From a candidate division TA06 bacterium (GTDB lineage: Bacteria; Edwardsbacteria; AC1; EtOH8), in contig JACRJI010000012.1 of NCBI GenBank assembly GCA_016235665.1, positions 124,001-188,000 of the forward strand: a DNA stretch of 64,000 nt, given 5' to 3'. Numbering within the stretch: position 1 is the stretch's first letter; every line of letters starts with the position of its first letter. The notes under the pieces are model-generated. The model was not told the DNA's origin. It worked only from the letters and a program-made list of their open reading frames with translations, and did not search any database. The position numbers and the translations under genes are program-made. Positions 49,328 through 56,239 of this stretch are shown here, piece by piece.

Positions 49328-49490
49328 TTCGCCCAAGGTTTCGACCCCTCCCTGCCACATTCGCATGTAATATAAAAGTCTATCTCAGTGCAGGCCTCCC
49401 CGATGCGGAGAGGGAAGATATTGTAGGGGCGATTCATGAATCGCCCAAGGATTAACCCCTCCCTGCCCTCCCCCAATGGGAGAGGGTTCG
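49311..49490. repeat. Nested repeat array: G1, interrupted A7, G2, A8
   Basis: Four repeats in a row. G1 (49311-49338): stem gggcgaatc / gattcgccc. A7 (49342-49415): cgacccctccctgcc and ctccccgatgcggag, split by about 39 foreign bases (49357-49395). G2 (49423-49450): palindrome gggcgattcatgaatcgccc. A8 (49453-49490): cccctccctgccctccc with gggagaggg. Order G-A-G-A suggests duplication of a G+A pair. The array links moaC and the MOSC gene. Confidence 0.8.
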
Positions 49491-49505
49491 TAAATTGTAA
49501 AAGAT

Positions 49506-49937
49506 ATGGGTAAAATAATCTCCATAAACATAAGCCAGGGCAAGGGCGAAAAGAAGACCAGCGTTCCCTCCGCCGTTCTCAAAGAAAACCACGGCATCGT
49601 GGGCGACGCCCATGCCGGGGACTGGCACCGCCAGGTGAGCCTTTTGGCCACAGAGAGCGTGGACCAGATGCGGGGCAATGGGGTTGAGCTGCACCCAGGG
49701 GATTTTGCCGAGAACCTCACTATAGAGAATATACAATTAAGTAAATTGAAAATTGGGCAAAGGTTGTTGGTTGGTTCTGAGATTATTTTGGAGATCACCC
49801 AGATCGGCAAGGAGTGCCATAACGACTGCGCCATAAAGAAACAGGTGGGCGACTGCGTGATGCCGCGGGAGGGAGTGTTTGCGAAGGTGATAAAAGGCGG
49901 CGAAGTCTCTAATGGTAATTCAATCATTATTCTGTGA
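49506..49937 (+). CDS. MOSC domain protein
   Basis: A 143-residue MOSC-domain protein of the short type (VPSAVLKENHGIVGDAHAGDWHRQVSLLA, GVELHPGDFAENLTIE, IGKECHNDCAIKKQVGDCVMP). MOSC proteins handle sulfur and molybdenum cofactor; the conserved Cys of GKECHNDC is the likely sulfur carrier. The position between moaC and mogA agrees with a role in cofactor modification or insertion. The stop is at 49937 and the next gene starts ten bases on. The C-terminal region is richer in A/T. Confidence 0.9.
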   Translation: MGKIISINISQGKGEKKTSVPSAVLKENHGIVGDAHAGDWHRQVSLLATESVDQMRGNGVELHPGDFAENLTIENIQLSKLKIGQRLLVGSEIILEITQIGKECHNDCAIKKQVGDCVMPREGVFAKVIKGGEVSNGNSIIIL

Positions 49938-49947
49938 GGTAAGCAAA

Positions 49948-51525
49948 ATGTGGATTAAAGGGATAAGGGTTGAAGATTTTAGATGCTTTAAGGTAATAGC
50001 CCCAGTATTATTCTCGCGGGGCATTAATTTATTTGTTGGCCCAAATAATTCCGGGAAATCTACGATCATAAAAGCAATAAAACATATACAGCTGCAAAAT
50101 AAAATAGAATTAAATATGCCTGATATTAGGCACGGTAAAAGAGGGCTGAAGGTCATACTTTATGTAGATGGTTTTGAGTTTAAGTCTGGGGGATTTAGTG
50201 GTGGAGGGCCAATAGGACATGACAGAAAATTTGTAAACGACAATGGTATTAACCATGCAATCACATACCACCTTAATAGAGATGACGTAAATCAATCAAA
50301 TCTCAAATTATTTATCAACAAATATGTCGAAAACAATTTTGAATTCACTCAACATAAACCATTTGACAACAAAGAACCAAATAATATTATTTATGCGTAT
50401 TCTTCTAAGAGAAATGTAATAAATTATTCGCAAGAAACTAAAAGTGAAAAAGCTGATTATGTGTATGATGACATAGAACATATAATTGCAAAATTTGTCA
50501 AGATATCAGGTGACCGTACTGTCAGTAAAGGGTTTGACGAGTATGTACAACAGTTATTGGGAATTGAATTAAGCCATTATCCAGCACCCAATGGCAATAA
50601 TGTTGGGCTAAAAATAGATGATGATTCTAAAATAAATATTGATTCCATGGGGGATGGCGTCCCACACATAATATCTTTTTTGATAGATATTATTCGTGCA
50701 AAAAATAAAATATTTTTAATAGAAGAAATTGAAACTAATTTACACCCAAAGAGTATAAAGAAGTTATGTGAATTAATTGTAAATAATTCACAAGACAACC
50801 AATTCATTATTACAACGCATTCAAATATTGTCGCAAAACATTTAGGTTCGGAAGAAAAAACGAAGATCTTCCGTATTGACAACACAACAGAAAACAATGT
50901 TCCCACGGCAACTGTTTCCGAAGTAGTTGATGAAAACGGGAAAATCAACTTATTGGAAAATCTTGGTTATGAATTATTTGATTATAATTTATGGAATGGT
51001 TGGATTATTTTTGAAGAATCTTCGGCAGAAACAATAATTGTGAAATATTTAATACCTTGGTTTACTCCAAAGTTAAGCAACAGGCTGGGTAGCATTTCTG
51101 CAAAAGGTATTGATAAGCTTGAGGCTAAGGTAGAAGATTTTGACAGATTATTTCTATTTATACATAAACAACAAATCTATAAAGATAAAGCATGGGTTAT
51201 TTTTGACGGTGGTGCCTATGGAACTACAATTAAAGAAAAATTTATAAAGTCAAAATATTGCACAAGTGGTAAATGGTGTGAGAATAATTTTATCTGCTTG
51301 TCAAAAGATAATTTTGAAAAGTATTATCCAGATAATTTTAAAGAAGATGTAGAAAGCGCATTGTCAAAAGAAGGTGAACAGAAGAAAATTGCCAAGGAAG
51401 AATTATTGAAAAAAGTAATCGATTGGATTGAGAACAACCAAGAAGAAGCAAAAGAAAAGTTTAAAGAATCTACGAAAGAAATAATAGACGTTTTAACAAA
51501 CATTGACAAAAATATAAATGGTTAA
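49948..51525 (+). CDS. OLD-family AAA ATPase with degenerate TOPRIM-like part
   Basis: 525 residues, very A/T-rich next to its neighbours, so acquired. The N-terminal ABC-type ATPase has Walker A GPNNSGKST (31-39), a D-loop/Walker B region IFLIEEIETNLHPKSI and a switch THSN. The C-terminal half has FEESSAETIIVKYL and VIFDGGAYG, which occupy the places of the TOPRIM VEG-E and DxD motifs, but the second Asp is lost; nuclease activity is uncertain. OLD-type proteins include phage-exclusion and Gabija GajA nucleases; no UvrD-type GajB follows. The ATG at 49948 has GAGGT upstream, and the stop overlaps the mogA start by eight bases. Confidence 0.85.
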   Translation: MWIKGIRVEDFRCFKVIAPVLFSRGINLFVGPNNSGKSTIIKAIKHIQLQNKIELNMPDIRHGKRGLKVILYVDGFEFKSGGFSGGGPIGHDRKFVNDNGINHAITYHLNRDDVNQSNLKLFINKYVENNFEFTQHKPFDNKEPNNIIYAYSSKRNVINYSQETKSEKADYVYDDIEHIIAKFVKISGDRTVSKGFDEYVQQLLGIELSHYPAPNGNNVGLKIDDDSKINIDSMGDGVPHIISFLIDIIRAKNKIFLIEEIETNLHPKSIKKLCELIVNNSQDNQFIITTHSNIVAKHLGSEEKTKIFRIDNTTENNVPTATVSEVVDENGKINLLENLGYELFDYNLWNGWIIFEESSAETIIVKYLIPWFTPKLSNRLGSISAKGIDKLEAKVEDFDRLFLFIHKQQIYKDKAWVIFDGGAYGTTIKEKFIKSKYCTSGKWCENNFICLSKDNFEKYYPDNFKEDVESALSKEGEQKKIAKEELLKKVIDWIENNQEEAKEKFKESTKEIIDVLTNIDKNING

Positions 51526-52015
51526 ATTCAAAATAGCCATCCTCACGGTCAGCGACAAGGGCTCCAAAGGCCAGCGCACCGACACCTCCGGGCCGGCCCT
51601 CAAAGCAATGCTGGCGCCCCTGGGCGCGGAAGTGGCCGCCTACGAGATCGTGCCCGACGAGCGCTCGCTCATCGCCGATAAGCTCAAGTACTTTGCGGAC
51701 ACCCTGGGCTGCGACCTGGTGCTGACCACAGGCGGAACCGGCTTCTCGCCCCGGGACGTGACCCCCGAGGCCACTTTGGATGTCCTGGACCGCCTGGCGC
51801 CAGGCATCCCCGAGGCCATCCGGGCCAAAAGCATGCAGATAACCCCCAAGGCCATGCTGTCCCGGGCGGTGGCCGGGATCCGCAAGAAGACCCTGATCAT
51901 CAACCTGCCCGGCAGCGAGAAGGGGGCGCGGGAGTCGCTGGAGGCGGTGCTTCCGGCGCTGGTCCACGGGATAGAGATCCTGCGGGGCGATGCCGGCGAG
52001 TGCGGAAGAACTTAA
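51518..52015 (+). CDS. mogA: Molybdopterin adenylyltransferase, MogA/MoaB type
   Basis: 165 residues of the MogA/MoaB/CNX1G fold (IAILTVSDKGSKGQRTDTSG, VLTTGGTGFSPRDVTPEAT, INLPGSEKGARESLEAVLPA). It adenylates molybdopterin before metal insertion. The TTGGTG and NLPGS parts bind substrate. The ATG starts inside the OLD-family gene's last codons and has no clear ribosome site, so it may be translated by coupling to that gene. Return to GC-rich codon use marks the OLD gene as an insert in the moa group. Confidence 0.93.
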   Translation: MVKFKIAILTVSDKGSKGQRTDTSGPALKAMLAPLGAEVAAYEIVPDERSLIADKLKYFADTLGCDLVLTTGGTGFSPRDVTPEATLDVLDRLAPGIPEAIRAKSMQITPKAMLSRAVAGIRKKTLIINLPGSEKGARESLEAVLPALVHGIEILRGDAGECGRT

Positions 52016-52059
52016 AACAAAATATAAAAAATAAAATACTAAAAATATTTGGTTTTTGA

Positions 52060-52112
52060 TTTCTTGCCCTGAGCCGCCGGGCTGAGCGTGCCGAAGCCCC
52101 TGTCGAAGGGTT
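52060..52112. repeat. Family E-like repeat upstream of clpX
   Basis: cttgccctgagccgccgggc and tgagcgtgccgaagcccctgtcgaaggg, a longer form of the CTTCGACAAGCTCAG type, read in the opposite sense. It lies in the short gap before the clpX promoter. Confidence 0.55.
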
Positions 52113-52122
52113 GATTTTCCCC

Positions 52123-52151
52123 TTGCATTGGCTTTTATCTTGTGTTAAAGT
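52123..52151 (+). promoter_or_regulatory. Sigma-70 promoter for clpX
   Basis: TTGCAT (52123-52128), a 17-bp spacer and TAAAGT (52146-52151), about 33 bases before the ATG. Confidence 0.6.
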
Positions 52152-52184
52152 AAAATATCATTCTCACTATATTTAAGGTGCCGC

Positions 52185-53429
52185 ATGCCCAAAGACAATT
52201 ATTACCCCAAGCACAACAAATGCTCGTTCTGCGGGCGCCCCTCCAGCGAGGTCTCCCAGCTGATAGACAGCGGCGAGGCGGCCATCTGCAGCGACTGCGT
52301 AACCAAGTGCTCCGAGGTCATCTCCCAGGACAAGAAGTACACCGGCTTTCCCTCCAAGGAGGACCTGCCCAAGCCCCTGGAGATAAAGGCGGCGCTGGAC
52401 GAATATGTGATCGGACAGGACCGGGCCAAGAAGGCCCTGGCGGTGGCGGTCTACAACCACTACAAGCGGATCCTTTCCTACGGCGGCGATTCCGAGGTGG
52501 AGCTGGACAAGAGCAACATCCTGGTGATCGGGCCCACCGGCACCGGAAAGACCCTGCTGGCCCAGACCCTGGCCCGGATGCTGAAGGTCCCCTTTGCCAT
52601 CGCCGACGCCACCACCCTGACCGAGGCCGGCTACGTGGGCGAGGACGTGGAGAACATCCTGGTCAGATTATTGCAGTCGGCCAACTACGACCTGAAGCGG
52701 ACCGAGATCGGGATCATCTACATAGACGAGATGGACAAGGTGGCCCGCAAGTCCGAGGGCCCGTCCATCACCCGGGACGTCTCCGGCGAAGGGGTGCAGC
52801 AGGCCCTGCTGAAGATCCTGGAGGGCACCATGGCCCACGTGCCGCCCCAGGGCGGCCGCAAGCACCCGGAACAGCCGCTGCTGCCGGTCAACACCAAGAA
52901 CATCCTGTTCATCTGCGGCGGCACCTTCGACGGCCTGGACAAGATCATCTCCTCGCGGATCGGCACCAAGACCCTGGGGTTCGGGGCCGACATCCGGGAG
53001 AAGAGCCAGCTGCAGCCCAACGAGCTTTTGGCCAAGGTCCAGCCCGACGACCTGCTGAAATACGGGCTGATCCCCGAGCTGATCGGGCGGCTGCCGGTGA
53101 TCTGCTCCCTGGACCCGCTGGACAAATCCGCCATGATGGAGATACTGACCAGGCCCAAGAACGCCCTGGTCAAGCAGTACCAGACCTACTTCGGGATGGA
53201 GGGGGTGGAGCTGGAATTTTTGCCCCCGGCCCTGGAAGCAATCTCCGAGGACGCCTTAAAACGAGGCACCGGGGCCCGGGGCCTGCGGGCGGTGCTGGAG
53301 GAGGCCATGCTGGACATCATGTACCACCTGCCTTCCAGCAAGGACATCACCAAGTGCACCATCGGGCGCGAGGTCATCGTCAACCGGCAGGAGCCGGAGT
53401 ATGTCCGCAAGGAGCAGGACGCGGCGTAA
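52185..53429 (+). CDS. clpX: ClpX, ATPase subunit of ClpXP
   Basis: A 414-residue AAA+ unfoldase. The N-terminal zinc domain has C13, C16, C35, C38. Walker A GPTGTGKT near 115; Walker [14 protein letters not shown]; arginine-containing [13 protein letters not shown]; sensor 2 [14 protein letters not shown]. The pore loop GYVGEDVE is in place. The ClpP-binding IGF loop appears as LGF (KTLGFGADI). No clpP is adjacent. AAGGTG stands before the ATG. Length is standard. Confidence 0.97.
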   Translation: MPKDNYYPKHNKCSFCGRPSSEVSQLIDSGEAAICSDCVTKCSEVISQDKKYTGFPSKEDLPKPLEIKAALDEYVIGQDRAKKALAVAVYNHYKRILSYGGDSEVELDKSNILVIGPTGTGKTLLAQTLARMLKVPFAIADATTLTEAGYVGEDVENILVRLLQSANYDLKRTEIGIIYIDEMDKVARKSEGPSITRDVSGEGVQQALLKILEGTMAHVPPQGGRKHPEQPLLPVNTKNILFICGGTFDGLDKIISSRIGTKTLGFGADIREKSQLQPNELLAKVQPDDLLKYGLIPELIGRLPVICSLDPLDKSAMMEILTRPKNALVKQYQTYFGMEGVELEFLPPALEAISEDALKRGTGARGLRAVLEEAMLDIMYHLPSSKDITKCTIGREVIVNRQEPEYVRKEQDAA

Positions 53430-53502
53430 CGTGGGAACTGGGAATTGATCTTTGGGATCTGTGATAGCCGGAACTTAATATCAAAAGCAATATAGAGATC
53501 GC

Positions 53503-54789
53503 ATGAAACAGAACATCTGCATCGTGGGGGCCCAGTGGGGCGATGAGGGCAAGGGCAAGATAGTGGACCTGCTGGCCGAGCGGGTCAACATAGTGGCCCG
53601 CTATCAGGGCGGGGCCAACGCCGGGCACACCGTCAAGGTCAACAAAAAGGAATTCGTGCTGCATCTGATCCCCTCCGGCATCGTCCATCCCGGCAAGCTG
53701 TGCCTGATCGGGAGCGGGGTGGTGATAGACCCCAAGAGCCTGCTGGAGGAGATGGAGTACCTGAAAAAACTGGGGATCAGCGTCAAGGGGCGTCTGCTGA
53801 TCAGCGGCGGGGCCCACCTGACCATGCCCTATCACAAGCTGCTGGACAGCGCCCGGGAATCCAAGGGCGCCGGGGCCATCGGCACCACCCACCGGGGCAT
53901 AGGGCCCACCTACGCTGACAAGGCCTACCGCAGCGGCCTGAAGATGGTGGATCTGCTGGACCCGGAGCTTTTCTCCAGGAGCCTCAAGCGCAACCTGGAC
54001 GAGAAGAACTTCATCCTCCAGAAATATTACGGCCATAAAAAAGATGATTTTTCCCGGACCCTGGCGCTGTACCGGTCTTACGCCAAGGTCTTAAGGCCCT
54101 ATATCGCCGACGTCTCAGATCTTTTGAACAAGGAAATGTCCAAGGGCCGAAAGGTGCTGTTCGAAGGGGCCCAGGGTACGTTCTTGGATGTGGACTTCGG
54201 CACTTATCCCTTCGTCACCTCGTCATCCACCATCGCCGGAGGGGCCAGCACCGGGCTGGGGATCGGTCCGGACAAGGTGGGCCGGGTGATCATAGTGGCC
54301 AAAGCCTATACCACCAGGGTGGGCAACGGGCCGTTCCCCACCGAGTTCGATGCCAAAATGTCCGACTTTCTGCGGGCCAAGGCCGGCGACGAGGTGGGCC
54401 GGACCACCGGCCGCCCCCGGCGCTGCGGCTGGCTGGATGCCGTGATGCTGAAACGGGCGGTGCAGCTTAACGGGGCCGGCGAGCTGGCCCTGACCAAGCT
54501 GGACATTCTGGATGGCTTCAAAGATATCAAGATCGCCGTGGGTTACAGTCATGAAGGAAAGAAGATAGACGGCTATCCCCTAAGCACCGAAGAACTGGCC
54601 GGGTGCCGGCCCCAGTATCTGACCCTGCCCGGTTGGGATAAGCCCACCGCCGGACTTCGCAAGTACAGCGACCTGCCGGCCAATGCCAAAAGGTACATCA
54701 GCACCATAGAAAAACTGGCCGGGGCCAGGGCCAGCATCATCTCGGTGGGCTCGGAACGGCAGGCCACCATTCTCCGGGGTAAGTTCTAA
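53503..54789 (+). CDS. purA: Adenylosuccinate synthetase
   Basis: A 428-residue GTP-dependent enzyme making adenylosuccinate from IMP and aspartate. The glycine-rich loop GAQWGDEGKGKIVD is at the start, with the catalytic Asp. Then come NAGHTVKVNKKEFVLHLIPSG, GTTHRGIGPTYADK, EGAQGTFLDVDFGTYPFVTSS, GRPRRCGWLDAV and the GTP motif LTKLDILDG. All parts and length are usual. It follows clpX with a 73-bp gap. A family B repeat is downstream. Confidence 0.97.
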   Translation: MKQNICIVGAQWGDEGKGKIVDLLAERVNIVARYQGGANAGHTVKVNKKEFVLHLIPSGIVHPGKLCLIGSGVVIDPKSLLEEMEYLKKLGISVKGRLLISGGAHLTMPYHKLLDSARESKGAGAIGTTHRGIGPTYADKAYRSGLKMVDLLDPELFSRSLKRNLDEKNFILQKYYGHKKDDFSRTLALYRSYAKVLRPYIADVSDLLNKEMSKGRKVLFEGAQGTFLDVDFGTYPFVTSSSTIAGGASTGLGIGPDKVGRVIIVAKAYTTRVGNGPFPTEFDAKMSDFLRAKAGDEVGRTTGRPRRCGWLDAVMLKRAVQLNGAGELALTKLDILDGFKDIKIAVGYSHEGKKIDGYPLSTEELAGCRPQYLTLPGWDKPTAGLRKYSDLPANAKRYISTIEKLAGARASIISVGSERQATILRGKF

Positions 54790-54815
54790 ATGTCTGTTTA
54801 ATCAAACCGGGGGTT

Positions 54816-54903
54816 TATCCGCAGATTAACGCAGATAAAAAACGGCCTTTATCTGAAGCGATTTAATTAAAAATCTGTGTAAATCTGTGAAATCTGCGGA
54901 TAG
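54816..54903. repeat. Family B 'CGCAGATTAACGCAGAT' repeat, copy 2
   Basis: tttatccgcagattaacgca begins and aaatctgcggatag ends this 88-bp element; ends are inverted to each other (atccgcagat / atctgcggat). The interior is unlike copy 1 (936-1010). It lies between purA and tRNA-Lys. Confidence 0.7.
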
Positions 54904-54929
54904 AAATAGCCGGACCTAATGTTTTTTGC

Positions 54930-54958
54930 TTGACCAAGGCCTGGTATTTATAGTAAAA
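54930..54958 (+). promoter_or_regulatory. Likely promoter for tRNA-Lys
   Basis: TTGACC (54930-54935), then after 17 bases GTAAAA (54953-54958); a TAGTAA with a 15-bp spacer overlaps. It ends 30 bases before the tRNA. Confidence 0.5.
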
Positions 54959-54987
54959 TTAACAGTTTGCGATAAGTCGCACAAAAT

Positions 54988-55063
54988 GAGCCAGTAGCTC
55001 AGTCGGTAGAGCACCGCCCTTTTAAGGCGGGAGTCATGAGTTCGAATCTCATCTGGCTCACCA
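54988..55063 (+). tRNA. tRNA-Lys (anticodon UUU)
   Basis: A 76-nt cloverleaf. The acceptor pairs GAGCCAG with CTGGCTC, discriminator A, CCA encoded. D arm gctcagtcggtagagc, anticodon stem CCGCC/GGCGG around the loop CTTTTAA (anticodon TTT), and T arm with GTTCGAATC. Confidence 0.97.
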
Positions 55064-55097
55064 GGAAACATCACTATTAATTGGGAGGTCATTCATT

Positions 55098-55610
55098 ATG
55101 GCTACGACCGATGTTTTAAAGAAGGTGTTTCTTTTCAAGTACCTTTCGTCCACCGAACTGGACGCCCTGCATGACCGGCTGGTAAAAAGGGCGGTGCCCA
55201 AGGGCGAAAAGATCTTCAACGAAGGCAGTCAGGGCAACGAGATGTACCTGATTACCAGGGGCGAGGTGGAGATCTCTATCTCCCGCAACGAGTCCAAACT
55301 GGTGCTGGCCGAGCTCCAGGAAAGCTCGTTCTTCGGTGAGATGGCCCTGATCACCGACAAGCCCCGCACCGCCACCGCCATTGCCATGGTGGATTCCGAG
55401 ATCTACGTCCTGACCAAGGAGGAATTCCAGAGGCTTTTGGTGAAGGAACCCCAGCTTTCGGCCCGGATCCTGCTGGCCATCACCGAGATCCTTTGCGACC
55501 GGATCCAATCCACAAATGAGAACCTGGAAACCTACTTCCTGATCAACCGGGCCATCGTGGACAACGAACAGTTCCGCCGGCTTTATATCCAAAGCCACCT
55601 CAAGGTTTGA
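55098..55610 (+). CDS. Cyclic-nucleotide-binding domain protein 1
   Basis: 170 residues, a single CNBD of the Crp/PKA-regulator type without a DNA-binding region. Blocks: VFLFKYLSSTELDALHDRL, GSQGNEMYLITRGEVEISI, SSFFGEMALITDKPRTATAIA. The phosphate-binding cassette FGEMALITDKPRTATA holds the Glu and Arg that grip cyclic nucleotides. GGGAGGT precedes the ATG. A short C-terminal helix follows. It may sense cAMP or a related nucleotide and act on a partner. A paralogue is at 62197. Confidence 0.88.
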   Translation: MATTDVLKKVFLFKYLSSTELDALHDRLVKRAVPKGEKIFNEGSQGNEMYLITRGEVEISISRNESKLVLAELQESSFFGEMALITDKPRTATAIAMVDSEIYVLTKEEFQRLLVKEPQLSARILLAITEILCDRIQSTNENLETYFLINRAIVDNEQFRRLYIQSHLKV

Positions 55611-55703
55611 GATTTATATTTACCGGACGCTGATCCCCGCAGATTTTGAATAATAATATCCGGAACACGGACCCCCAATCAATTCCCAATAATCTTAAGC
55701 TTT

Positions 55704-55778
55704 GTTCCCATCGACTAGCGGTCAGGTCACCACCCTTTCACGGTGGCGGCACGGGTTCGAATCCCGTTGGGAACGCCA
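55704..55778 (+). tRNA. tRNA-Glu (anticodon UUC)
   Basis: 75 nt. The acceptor pairs GTTCCCA with TGGGAAC, discriminator G, CCA encoded. The anticodon stem CCACC/GGTGG encloses CTTTCAC (anticodon TTC); the T arm has GGTTCGAATCC. A family E repeat begins directly after the CCA. Confidence 0.97.
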
Positions 55779-55803
55779 TTCTTCGACAAGCTCAGGATGA
55801 CAT
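55779..55803 (+). repeat. Family E repeat next to tRNA-Glu
   Basis: ttcttcgacaagctcaggat abuts the tRNA 3' end. The same core as in the GH13 gene at 40074. No integrase is near. From here to 56239 no gene is supported; the gap holds a hairpin (ttctccgc / gcggagaa near 55881), the promoter at 55987 and an mRNA leader. Confidence 0.7.
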
Positions 55804-55986
55804 CCTAATACAGGCGCGGGGTGTCACTAACAAATAACGTGCTGTTACCGTGAATAGATGGCTTAAGGCAGCACGAGAAGGTTCTCCGCCGCAAGCGGAG
55901 AATCAACGTTTTGGAGGGTATTTTCCCGGTGTGTCTTGGTTCATACCAAAGGGAATATAAAAAAATGACATTTTTTTAAAAAACCC

Positions 55987-56016
55987 TTGACAAACCAGGG
56001 CAAAAGTTGGTAATAT
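55987..56016 (+). promoter_or_regulatory. Sigma-70 promoter for the OmpA-like gene
   Basis: TTGACA (55987-55992), an 18-bp spacer and TAATAT (56011-56016). It gives a leader of about 215 nt that contains an exact AGGAGGTGA at 56092-56100, a possible 9-codon frame (56082-56111) and a small hairpin cccttt / aaaggg (56104-56125). Confidence 0.7.
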
Positions 56017-56239
56017 TATTGAGTGTTTAATAAAACCTTTATATCCCTTTAACATAGCGATACTTTTAATCCAAAAATCAAATGCGAACGCAGGAGGTGA
56101 TAACCCTTTAATTTTTCGCAAAGGGATTTTATTATTTAAATCCGGCACAAAAACAAAAGACGTAACAAACCTGAACAATGGCGTCTTTTATTAAACAAAA
56201 GAAAACAAACAAATTAACTAAACAGGAGGAATAACCCAA

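Noticed and set aside
49311-49490. CRISPR-like array
   Set aside because: Repeats are of two kinds, palindromic, with no constant spacer length and no cas genes nearby.
49948-51525. Gabija defence system
   Set aside because: Only a GajA-like ATPase is present; the next gene is mogA, and the TOPRIM metal motif is incomplete.
55704-55803. Integration of a mobile island at tRNA-Glu
   Set aside because: Only a short dispersed repeat abuts the tRNA; there is no integrase and no repeat of the tRNA 3' end.
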